From Labilibaculum manganireducens (GTDB taxonomy: Bacteria; Bacteroidota; Bacteroidia; Bacteroidales; Marinifilaceae): a DNA stretch of 64,000 bases. Of this stretch, positions 30,381 to 37,844 are shown one piece after another. The translations under genes were made by a program, and so were the position numbers. The stretch is from NCBI RefSeq assembly GCF_002843385.1, contig NZ_MVDE01000006.1:124001-188000 (forward strand), in the 5' to 3' direction. The notes beneath the pieces were generated by a model. That model saw only the letters and a program-made list of their open reading frames with translations. It did not search any database and was not told the origin of the DNA. Position 1 is the stretch's first letter; each line of letters starts with the position of its first letter.

Positions 30381-30651
30381 ATATGATGATTTATTTGCTG
30401 AAGCTGATGCAGCTTTTACCGGCAAATACCAACAGGAATTAAATGAATTAAAAGGATTATCGAAAGAAGAAATTGATGCTCTTATCCCTAAAACCACCGA
30501 TTCAAAAATATATTTGGATCTTATAAATGCGGTTGACCAAGCATCAAAAGACAATCTGTCACAAGCCCAATTAATCCATAATATTAAAGAATTGGGTAAT
30601 GTAGCTGTTAAAATTGCAAAGAAAATACCAAAGTTCGCTGCTTTACTGTAG
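30367..30651 (+). CDS. Small helical soluble protein of the patatin cassette
   Basis: No family was recognised. It is 94 residues with no signal peptide or membrane segment. It is rich in charged residues, with predicted helices around residues 5-45 and 55-92 and a lysine-rich end ('VKIAKKIPKFAALL') that could be amphipathic. Its start codon lies inside the end of the lipoprotein gene (14-base overlap), which supports it as a real, coupled gene. Its stop codon is part of a 16-bp perfect palindrome (30650-30665). It could be a cytoplasmic partner or immunity-type factor, but nothing in the sequence decides this. Confidence 0.65.
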   Translation: MAKNKYDDLFAEADAAFTGKYQQELNELKGLSKEEIDALIPKTTDSKIYLDLINAVDQASKDNLSQAQLIHNIKELGNVAVKIAKKIPKFAALL

Positions 30652-30836
30652 CCTGTTAACAGGCTGATGAGTAACGACTTTACATCCCGATGGCGGTTCT
30701 GTTTGAATGGATTCCACCCTGTCCATCGTCCCGAATAATTTTGGGATTCCCTTAAAAAAGGGAGAACAGAACCAGGCCGTCGTTGCCAAGCCGAAGCATA
30801 AGGCAACAGCAATCCCTTTCAAATTGTGTGAATCCA
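30650..30836. repeat. Inverted-repeat-rich element, possible structured RNA or mobile remnant
   Basis: A dense set of complementary segments follows the patatin cassette. These are AGCCTG/CAGGCT (30650-30665), GGTTCTGTT 30695-30703 with AACAGAACC 30765-30773, TTCCCTT/AAGGGA near 30747-30763, and GTTGCC 30782-30787 with GGCAAC 30802-30807. TGGATTC at 30708-30714 can also pair with GAATCCA at 30830-30836, crossing the second pair. Base composition differs from the AT-rich surroundings. Its identity is unknown. Confidence 0.4.
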
Positions 30837-31383
30837 CGTTTTAATAATACTCCATCAGCGGTTCCAACCCCTGACGGTGGTTCTGCAGTTCCCTCTCCTG
30901 CAGGAGAGGGCTAGGGAGAGGTATTTCGAAGATGCCAAACAGAGATTTTTGGATTTTCGAATGAATATTTTCAGGTTTAACACCTCATCCCCCAGCTCCT
31001 TCTCCTAATTGCGCATTTTCAGTTCCCTCTCCTTCAGGAGAGGGTTAGGGAGAGGTATTTTGATCTGGACGGTTTGGTATGTGGTTTTTAAACCGGATAG
31101 GCTAGGGAGAGGTATTTCGAAAAAGAATCAGGTGAGGTTTTATATTTTGTAAAAGAACAAGATGAGGTTTTATATTTGTAAAGAGTAGGGAGAGGTGTTT
31201 TGTTTTGCTCCTATTTAGCTTTCTTCTAAATAAATTTTGGCGGAAATTATAGGGTGTAAAACTCTGGTGAGCAAGACAGTGAAGTTGGGAAGTTTTCAAA
31301 ATATCTCTGCAAAGGCTTCCGTCTTTTAGTCCTCTTCTCATACACAGTAAACAAACAATCTCATTTCCTAAATCAAATTAGCA
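30652..31383. other. 732-base noncoding region between the patatin cassette and maeB
   Basis: It contains the inverted-repeat-rich element (30650-30836), then the REP-like cluster B (30886-31200), then about 180 bases leading to maeB. Minus-strand reading frames across the structured part look like by-products of the repeats, not genes. Confidence 0.55.
30886..31200. repeat. REP-like palindrome cluster B
   Basis: Two cores are present: CCCTCTCCTG-CAGGAGAGGG at 30891-30910, a perfect 20-bp palindrome, and CCCTCTCC-TTCA-GGAGAGGG at 31025-31044. Each is followed by TAGGGAGAGGTATTT-type tails. Further degenerate tails (GGTGAGGTTTT, GATGAGGTTTT, TAGGGAGAGGTGTTT) are strewn to 31200. They match cluster A near 27.2 kb, on the other side of the patatin cassette. 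Confidence 0.7.
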
Positions 31384-33648
31384 ATGGCTAAATTTACCAA
31401 AGAAGATGCACTTAGCTATCACGAAGGCACACGTCCCGGAAAAATTGAAGTAGTACCCACCAAACCTCATTCCACCCAATTGGATTTATCGCTGGCCTAT
31501 TCGCCGGGGGTTGCCGAACCCTGTTTGGCCATTGAGAAGAACCCTGGTGATGTGTACAAGTACACCGCGAAAGGAAATTTGGTGGCGGTGATCTCGAACG
31601 GAACGGCTGTTTTGGGTTTGGGCGATATTGGTCCTGAGGCCGGCAAACCGGTGATGGAAGGAAAAGGATTGCTGTTCAAGATTTTTGCTGATATCGATGT
31701 GTTCGATATTGAGGTAGATACCAAAGATGTGGATGAGTTTGTGAAGATTGTGAAGGGAATTGCGCCCACCTTTGGAGGTATTAATTTAGAGGATATAAAA
31801 GCACCCGAGTGTTTCGAGATTGAGGACCGGCTAAAAAAAGAGCTGAAAATTCCCGTAATGCACGACGATCAGCACGGAACAGCCATTATTTCGGCAGCTG
31901 CATTGCTGAATGCGGCCGAAATTCAGAACAAAAAACCGGGTGACATTCATCTGGTGGTAAACGGTGCCGGGGCATCGGCAGTGGCCTGCACGCGTTTGTA
32001 TATTTCGCTTGGCGTTAAAAAAGAGAACATTGTAATGGTCGACAGCAAAGGCGTAATTCACGAATCGCGCAGCGATTTAAGTGCCGTTAAAAAGGAATTT
32101 GCTACCCGTAAAAATGTTCACACACTAAAGGAAGCCTTAGTAGGCGCAGATATGTTTTTGGGTTTATCGGTAGCCGATGTGCTCACGCCCGAAATGATTA
32201 TGTCGATGGCAGCCAGACCCATTGTTTTCGCCATGGCCAATCCAAATCCCGAAATTGATTACGATTTGGCCATGGAAACCCGTAAGGATTTAATTATGGC
32301 TACCGGCCGGTCCGATCATCCCAATCAGGTAAACAATGTGCTGGGTTTTCCCTTTATTTTTCGCGGTGCTTTGGATGTAAAAGCAACGGCCATTAACGAG
32401 GAAATGAAGATTGCAGCCGTGCGGGCTTTGGCCGGTTTGGCCAAAGAGGATGTACCCGATATGGTGAACATTGCTTACGGAAAATTGAATTTAAATTTTG
32501 GTGCTGATTACATCATCCCCAAGCCACTCGATCCTCGATTACTTACAATAGTTGCTCCGGCAGTTGCCAAAGCGGCAATGGATTCGGGCATTGCGCACGC
32601 TCCGATTACCGATTGGGAGGTTTATAAACTGCAATTGGAAGAGCGTTTGGGCCGCGACAATAAACTAATGAGGGCTTTAACCGATAAAGCCAGGCGGAGT
32701 CCGAAACGGGTGGTATTTGCCGAGGGAACTAATTTTAAGGTTCTGAAAGCAGCTCAAACCGTATTGCACGAAGGAATTGCTCAGCCTATTTTACTGGGGA
32801 ATACGGAATACATCGAAAAATTAATTCAGGAAAACGATTTGGATTTGGGAAATGTACCTATTATTAATTGGCGGGGAGCAGAGGAAAGAACCCGAAGAGA
32901 GGAGTACGCAAAGGTATTGTTTCAGAAACGCAGCCGAAAGGGCTTAACCTATTCCGAGGCTCTCGATAAAATGACGGATCGTAATTATTTTGGTGCCATG
33001 ATGGTTGAAATGGGTGAGGCCGATGCTTTTATCAGCGGATCTACTTCGAAATATTCTGAAGCCATCCGGCCGGCAATTCAAACCGTTGGTATTAAACCCG
33101 AAATCAATCACATTGCCGGCATGTATCTGATGATGACCAATAAGGGACCCATCTTTTTCTCTGACACAACGGTGAATCCCCGGCCTGAGGCACAAACTTT
33201 GGTCGATACCACTTTACTGACAGCCGAAGCGGTTCGCAAATTCAATATCGAACCGGTAATTGCAATGGTTTCCTACTCCAATTTTGGATCGATACGTGAG
33301 GGAAGTCCGGTGCGGGTGCAGGAGGCGGTGAAAATTTTGCATCGCGATTATCCTGATTTAATTGTGGATGGTGATATTCAGATGAATTTTGCATTGAATA
33401 ACGAACTCAGAACCAAAATGTTTCCGTTCACGAAGTTGGGGAACTGGAAAGTAAATACGATTATTTTTCCGAACCTAAGCAGTGGCAATATTGCTTACAA
33501 AATTATGCAGGAGTTGGGTGGAGCAGAAGCAATCGGGCCAATTTTACTGGGAATGAATAAATCAATTCATATTGTTCCCCTCGAAAGTTCGGTTCGCGAA
33601 TTGGTGAATCTGGTTACCATTGCTGTGGTGGATGCGCAGGGACAGTGA
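31384..33648 (+). CDS. maeB: NADP-dependent malic enzyme with C-terminal phosphotransacetylase-like domain
   Basis: MaeB decarboxylates malate to pyruvate with NADP reduction, supplying NADPH and pyruvate in the cytoplasm. The 754-residue protein is the hybrid type. The malic enzyme part is at about residues 1-420 ('YSPGVAEPCLAIEKNP', 'GDIGPEAGKPVMEGK', 'DDQHGTAIISAAALLNA' and the Rossmann 'VVNGAGASAVAC'). A phosphotransacetylase-like domain at about 430-754 ('KRVVFAEGTNFKVLKAA', 'HIAGMYLMM') is usually regulatory and binds acetyl-CoA. The gene has more G/C-rich codons than its neighbours. Its stop codon TGA lies inside the first unit of a 7-bp repeat array, and a terminator follows the array at 33832. 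Confidence 0.95.
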   Translation: MAKFTKEDALSYHEGTRPGKIEVVPTKPHSTQLDLSLAYSPGVAEPCLAIEKNPGDVYKYTAKGNLVAVISNGTAVLGLGDIGPEAGKPVMEGKGLLFKIFADIDVFDIEVDTKDVDEFVKIVKGIAPTFGGINLEDIKAPECFEIEDRLKKELKIPVMHDDQHGTAIISAAALLNAAEIQNKKPGDIHLVVNGAGASAVACTRLYISLGVKKENIVMVDSKGVIHESRSDLSAVKKEFATRKNVHTLKEALVGADMFLGLSVADVLTPEMIMSMAARPIVFAMANPNPEIDYDLAMETRKDLIMATGRSDHPNQVNNVLGFPFIFRGALDVKATAINEEMKIAAVRALAGLAKEDVPDMVNIAYGKLNLNFGADYIIPKPLDPRLLTIVAPAVAKAAMDSGIAHAPITDWEVYKLQLEERLGRDNKLMRALTDKARRSPKRVVFAEGTNFKVLKAAQTVLHEGIAQPILLGNTEYIEKLIQENDLDLGNVPIINWRGAEERTRREEYAKVLFQKRSRKGLTYSEALDKMTDRNYFGAMMVEMGEADAFISGSTSKYSEAIRPAIQTVGIKPEINHIAGMYLMMTNKGPIFFSDTTVNPRPEAQTLVDTTLLTAEAVRKFNIEPVIAMVSYSNFGSIREGSPVRVQEAVKILHRDYPDLIVDGDIQMNFALNNELRTKMFPFTKLGNWKVNTIIFPNLSSGNIAYKIMQELGGAEAIGPILLGMNKSIHIVPLESSVRELVNLVTIAVVDAQGQ

Positions 33649-33801
33649 CAAGTAACAAGTAATAAGTTGCAAGTGACAAGTGACAAGTGACAAGTGGCAA
33701 GTGACAAGTTGCAAGTGACAAGTAACAAGTAACAAGTAACAAGTAACAAGTAACAAGTAACAAGTAACAAGTGGCAAGTAACAAGTTGCAAGTGGCAAGT
33801 A
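33648..33801. repeat. 7-bp tandem repeat array, 22 units (RCAAGTN)
   Basis: Twenty-two contiguous heptamers of consensus ACAAGTA occur, with variants ACAAGTG, GCAAGTG, ACAAGTT, GCAAGTA and ATAAGTT. The run of seven ACAAGTA units at 33718-33766 is identical copy to copy. The array starts on the last base of the maeB stop codon and precedes the maeB terminator. Because 7 is not a multiple of 3, stop codons recur in all plus-strand frames. Confidence 0.95.
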
Positions 33802-34463
33802 CTGCAAGTAACTAGATGCAAAATAAGTGCGAAGCTTCAGTTGAATATTTTATGATTTTCGCTGAAGCTTTTTCCATTAATTGATTCATTTGTTAGATGA
33901 ATGGTCGATAAATAACTTTTTTTTTCTTCATTCAATCCATGTAGGGAAGCGACTGAAATCGCTTTGTTTAAGATTACCAATACAGGATTCTATCGGAATG
34001 CGAAAATTGGATATTAAAATAAGATAAACAAAGCAGGCTTGTTTAATTTTCCTTATCCATTGAATATCAGTAAAAAAGATGCATTAGTCAGATAATAGTC
34101 TCCCCTTACCAAAATTGTTTAGATTCTGTCTAAGTAAAGAACCTTCAAATTTGTTCCTTAGCAAAAATCTCCCGAAATTTTATTTACCGTTCAAAGAATA
34201 TGCGAATGGCATTGAAGAAAAAAAGCAGTCTGATTTTCTTTGACGAACAAAACCATTGTTTTTCGAAAGTTTTACTTTTCGATGAATGATTAGATGTAAA
34301 AAGATAACGGTACAACATCTTTCTGTGACCGAGGAAGCGAAGCTGTGCCCTATCAGATAGAAACCAACCGCTCCTCCACGAGAGTAGATACATATAGTCT
34401 TCAACCAACTATCGTCTATTTTCCTGCAGACCTTATTCACTTGTCAACCTTAACTCAACCACC
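33649..34463. other. 815-base noncoding leader region upstream of the polysaccharide locus
   Basis: It contains the heptamer array, the maeB terminator and about 590 bases before the UpxY-type gene. The last part holds an imperfect hairpin near 34258-34281 (TCGAAAG/CTTTTCGA) and probably the promoter and untranslated leader of the locus. No exact TAnnTTTG box was found. Minus-strand frames at 34180-34440 show no coding features. Confidence 0.5.
33832..33873 (+). terminator. Terminator after maeB and the heptamer array
   Basis: A 9-bp perfect stem AAGCTTCAG/CTGAAGCTT with a 21-base loop is followed by five T's. It lies 184 bases after the maeB stop, beyond the repeat array. Confidence 0.8.
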
Positions 34464-34991
34464 ATGCAAGCCATCAAAAGACCTTACTTTTGGCATGCGA
34501 TCTATACCCGGTCGCGGGCTGAAAAGAGGCTCCATCAAGAATTGTGCTCGAAAGATATCGAGTGCTACCTTCCTTTACAAAAAGAGCTTCGACAATGGAG
34601 TGACCGTACGAAATGGGTGGAAGAACCCCTTCTTCGGTCCTATTTATTTGTGAAAGTCAGCGAAAGAGAATACTACAATGTAATTAACTCTGTTTTTGCA
34701 GTGAGGTATGTAACTTTCGGTGGCAAAGCTGTGCCTATACCCGAACAACAAATTGAAGCACTTCGACTTTTTTTAGAAGATAAAAACCGCAAGGTTGATC
34801 TTTGTTCAGATCATCTGGAAAAAGGAGAGTTGGTTGAAGTTGTTGCAGGCCCTCTAAAAGGCATTCAAGGCGAAATCACACAAATAAAGGGGAAGAATCG
34901 GATTGTTATCCGCTTCGATTCTTTAGGAACTTGTGTTTATACAGATATTAGTCTGGATACCATTAAACAAGTTCAACCAGTCACGCACTAA
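34464..34991 (+). CDS. UpxY-type NusG-family transcription antiterminator
   Basis: This 175-residue NusG paralogue probably loads on RNA polymerase in the leader of the locus and allows read-through of the long polysaccharide operon. The NGN domain covers about residues 8-110, with 'FWHAIYTRSRAEKRLHQEL' at the start and 'YLFVKVSEREYYNVINS' in the middle. The C-terminal KOW domain is at about 120-165 ('GELVEVVAGPLKGIQGEITQ'). Its place as the first gene of a capsule-type locus matches the UpxY proteins of Bacteroides. No UpxZ-like partner gene follows. wecC follows within 16 bases and is probably in the same transcript. Confidence 0.9.
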   Translation: MQAIKRPYFWHAIYTRSRAEKRLHQELCSKDIECYLPLQKELRQWSDRTKWVEEPLLRSYLFVKVSEREYYNVINSVFAVRYVTFGGKAVPIPEQQIEALRLFLEDKNRKVDLCSDHLEKGELVEVVAGPLKGIQGEITQIKGKNRIVIRFDSLGTCVYTDISLDTIKQVQPVTH

Positions 34992-35007
34992 AATTTCAGT
35001 AAATCTT

Positions 35008-36282
35008 ATGAATAAAATGGAAATAGTTACCACAATAGGTATGGGGTATATTGGCCTGCCTACGGCTGCTCTTATTGCGAACAGCGGTATGAGAGTTCAT
35101 GGAGTGGATGTAAACCCAAAGGTAGTTGAGGCCGTGAACGAAGGCCGGATTATTATTGTTGAGCCCGATTTGGATGTTTTGGTAAAAAGAGTGGTGGAGG
35201 ATGGTTATTTAAGCGCTCACCTGCAGCCCGTGGAAGCCGATGTGTATACTATTGCTGTACCTACTCCTTTTAAAGGAAATCATGAGCCGGATATTTCCTA
35301 TGTGCTTGCTGCAGGCAATGCTGTTATTCCTTTACTGAAGGCGGGGGATTTGTTCATAATTGAATCAACATCTCCGGTAGGGACAACCGGGAAGGTAAGA
35401 GATTTGATTTATTCAAAACGTCCGGATCTGGAAGGAACAATTTTTATTGCTTATTGTCCGGAACGGGTATTGCCCGGCAATATTATTTATGAATTGGAAC
35501 ACAACGACCGGGTAATTGGTGGTATTGATGAAGAATCGACGGAACGGGCCTGTGAATTCTTTCAAAAATTTGTGACCGGAGAATTGCACCGGACCAATTC
35601 AAAAACTGCTGAAATGTGCAAATTGGTTGAGAATTCATCCCGCGATGTACAAATTGCTTTTGCCAACGAACTTTCAATTATTTGCGATAAGGCAGGTATT
35701 GATGTTTGGGAGTTGATTGAGTTGGCGAACAGGCATCCGCGGGTTACTATTTTAACTCCCGGCTGCGGAGTAGGAGGGCACTGCATTGCAGTTGATCCTT
35801 ACTTTATTGTTTCGGAGTATCCCCTGGAAAGTCAGATCATTGGAAAAGCCAGAGAAATAAATAATTACAAGGCTTTTTGGTGTGTTGAGAAAATTAAGAA
35901 TGCCAGTCTGCAGTTTCAGCTGAAACATGGATACGAACCAAAAATTGCTTTAATGGGAATGGCATTTAAGCCAAATATTGATGATTTGCGCGAATCGCCT
36001 GCCAAATACATTGCGCAAAAAGTAATCGGATCCGAACAGAACGGAATCCTGCTTGTTGAACCAAATATTGATTCACATCCTGAATTTGAACTCTCTGATT
36101 ATAAAAATGCTTTTGATGCTGCAGATATGGTTGTTTATTTGGTTGCACACAGAGAATTTTATTCTTTACCGAAATCAAAGAATAAATTGGTTTTGGATTT
36201 TTGTGGAGTAACCAACAAGCAAACAGAAGATCTCGAAGCCGTGCGTGTTGAATCAGCTGTAAAGAGATCAGTCAATAAATAG
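35008..36282 (+). CDS. wecC: UDP-N-acetyl-D-mannosamine dehydrogenase
   Basis: WecC oxidises UDP-ManNAc to UDP-ManNAcA with NAD in two steps. With the ATG at 35008 it is 424 residues; the earlier in-frame ATG at 34933 lies inside the UpxY gene and is rejected. The Rossmann motif is 'GMGYIGLPTAALIA'. The 'VPTPFKGNHEPDISYV' loop and 'IIVEPDLD' are characteristic of WecC rather than of UDP-glucose dehydrogenase. The catalytic cysteine is C259 in 'GGHCIAVDPYF'. The epimerase WecB is encoded 314 bases downstream, so the pair should make UDP-ManNAcA for the polysaccharide. A heptamer array separates the two genes. Confidence 0.94.
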   Translation: MNKMEIVTTIGMGYIGLPTAALIANSGMRVHGVDVNPKVVEAVNEGRIIIVEPDLDVLVKRVVEDGYLSAHLQPVEADVYTIAVPTPFKGNHEPDISYVLAAGNAVIPLLKAGDLFIIESTSPVGTTGKVRDLIYSKRPDLEGTIFIAYCPERVLPGNIIYELEHNDRVIGGIDEESTERACEFFQKFVTGELHRTNSKTAEMCKLVENSSRDVQIAFANELSIICDKAGIDVWELIELANRHPRVTILTPGCGVGGHCIAVDPYFIVSEYPLESQIIGKAREINNYKAFWCVEKIKNASLQFQLKHGYEPKIALMGMAFKPNIDDLRESPAKYIAQKVIGSEQNGILLVEPNIDSHPEFELSDYKNAFDAADMVVYLVAHREFYSLPKSKNKLVLDFCGVTNKQTEDLEAVRVESAVKRSVNK

Positions 36283-36596
36283 GAATAAGTACTCAGTAAT
36301 TAGCAGCAGGTCTTTTTAATATACAACTTCTACTGTGCTGTTTATCAGCTGCTGATTATCAATTACCAGTTGTCATTACCGGTTACTAGTACTGTTTACT
36401 ATCTACTGTTTACTATCTACTGAGTACTATCTACTGAGTACTATCTACTAAGTACTATCTACTAAGTACTATCTACTAAGTACTATCTACTAAGTACTAT
36501 CTACTAAGTACTATCTACTAAGTACTACTTACCAATGTACCGCTCAAGGACAACCACATTTTTAGGAGCGGAACAGTAAAAATTATTCACTTTTAA
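36283..36596. other. 314-base gap between wecC and wecB
   Basis: It is dominated by a 7-bp tandem repeat array (36391-36523), preceded by about 100 bases of degenerate ACT/CAG-rich sequence that looks like decayed repeat units. There is no ORF. Confidence 0.6.
36391..36523. repeat. 7-bp tandem repeat array, 19 units (ACTNNNT)
   Basis: Nineteen contiguous heptamers alternate ACTATCT with a second unit that changes along the array: ACTGTTT twice, then ACTGAGT twice, then ACTAAGT six times. The higher-order period is therefore 14 bp. It lies between wecC and wecB in the polysaccharide operon. Confidence 0.95.
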
Positions 36597-37832
36597 ATGA
36601 ACCGAATTATGAACGGGAATGGAAAATACAGGGTGTTATTGGTTTTTGGAACCCGCCCCGAAGCCATAAAAATGGCGCCGCTAGTAAAAGAATTTCAGAA
36701 GTATCCCGATGATTTTGAGACGATTGTTTGCGTAACCGGCCAACATCGCGAAATGCTCGATCAGGTACTTGATTTGTTTGATATTCAACCCGACTACGAT
36801 CTTGAAATCATGAAGTCCGGTCAGGATTTATATGACATTACCAGCCGGGTGCTTATTGGAATGCGCGATGTGCTGAAAGAAGCCAGTCCCGATTTGGTAT
36901 TGGTGCACGGCGATACATCCACATCTTCGACAACAGCTTTGGCCGCTTACTATCAGCAAATAGCTGTTGCGCATATCGAAGCAGGTTTACGAACCAATAA
37001 TTTGTATTCGCCATGGCCCGAAGAGGGCAATCGTCAAATTACCGGAAGATTGGCACAATGGCATTTTGCACCTACCATTATGGCTCAAAAAAACCTGATG
37101 GATGAAGGAATCAGCAAAAGCAGAATTGTTGTTACCGGCAATACCGTTATCGATGCTTTGCAGCTGACCCTAACCAAAATTCACCGTTCGTCGCGGGTGG
37201 TAATGAATATAATTAATGTGCTGCAGGCCAAAGGAATTCCTACCAGTTTAGTGGCCGACTGGGTATACCGTGCACGAAAAATGGTTTTGATAACCGGACA
37301 TCGCCGGGAGAATTTCGGGAAGGGATTTTTAAATATCTGCGAATCGATTAAATTTTTAGCGGCGAAATATCCTGATGTCGATTTTGTGTATCCGGTTCAT
37401 TTGAATCCGAATGTGCAGAAACCGGTTTACGAAATTTTGGGTAAGAATCCGGTGAACGGGGAGGCCGGTGCGAAAAACATTTTCCTGATTGATCCGATTG
37501 ACTATTTGCCATTTGTTTACATGATGGATCTTTCTTACCTGATTTTAACTGATTCGGGAGGAATACAGGAAGAAGCTCCGTTTTTGGGGAAACCTGTTTT
37601 GGTGATGAGAGATACAACCGAGCGTCCTGAGGCCTTGTCGGCCGGAACAGTAAAATTGGTTGGTACGGATTCTTCCCGGATTATTGAAGCGGTGGAAATG
37701 CTTTTCGAGGAGGATGCCATTTACCGAAAAATGTCAACCGCCAGCAATCCTTACGGCGATGGAAATGCGTGTATCAGAATAGTACAGGAATTGAAAAAAG
37801 CGATTGCAGTTCGGGAAAAAATTGTTGCTTAA
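36597..37832 (+). CDS. wecB: UDP-N-acetylglucosamine 2-epimerase (non-hydrolysing)
   Basis: WecB interconverts UDP-GlcNAc and UDP-ManNAc in the cytoplasm and supplies the substrate of WecC. The 411-residue protein has the GT-B-like epimerase fold with 'FGTRPEAIKMAPLVKEF' at the N-terminus, 'VHGDTSTSSTTALAAYY', 'HIEAGLRT', 'GHRRENFG' and 'LILTDSGGIQEEAPFLGKP', all standard active-site segments. Length is slightly above the usual 370-380 residues because of an insertion near residues 200-220 ('RVVMNIINVLQAKGIPTSL'). It starts a tight gene run; the flippase gene follows after 12 bases. Confidence 0.95.
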   Translation: MNRIMNGNGKYRVLLVFGTRPEAIKMAPLVKEFQKYPDDFETIVCVTGQHREMLDQVLDLFDIQPDYDLEIMKSGQDLYDITSRVLIGMRDVLKEASPDLVLVHGDTSTSSTTALAAYYQQIAVAHIEAGLRTNNLYSPWPEEGNRQITGRLAQWHFAPTIMAQKNLMDEGISKSRIVVTGNTVIDALQLTLTKIHRSSRVVMNIINVLQAKGIPTSLVADWVYRARKMVLITGHRRENFGKGFLNICESIKFLAAKYPDVDFVYPVHLNPNVQKPVYEILGKNPVNGEAGAKNIFLIDPIDYLPFVYMMDLSYLILTDSGGIQEEAPFLGKPVLVMRDTTERPEALSAGTVKLVGTDSSRIIEAVEMLFEEDAIYRKMSTASNPYGDGNACIRIVQELKKAIAVREKIVA

Positions 37833-37844
37833 CTACATTTATAA

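Noticed and set aside
27891-30651. Patatin cassette as a CBASS defence system
   Set aside because: Patatin effectors occur in CBASS, but no cyclic-nucleotide synthase or CBASS accessory gene is adjacent, and the two partner genes match no CBASS component.
30198-30837. Minus-strand frames of 204 and 64 residues opposite the patatin cassette end
   Set aside because: One runs antisense through the lipoprotein and small-protein genes. Both draw their non-antisense parts from the inverted-repeat-rich element. No homology or start signal was recognised.
33562-33821. Minus-strand reading frames with repeated 'LLLVTCY' residues across the heptamer array
   Set aside because: They arise because the 7-bp repeat has no stops on that strand; they overlap the maeB 3' end and lack a ribosome-binding site or any non-repeat domain.
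34933-35007. Upstream ATG for wecC at 34933
   Set aside because: It lies within the UpxY-type gene in another frame, and the added residues do not match the WecC N-terminus, whereas the ATG at 35008 does.
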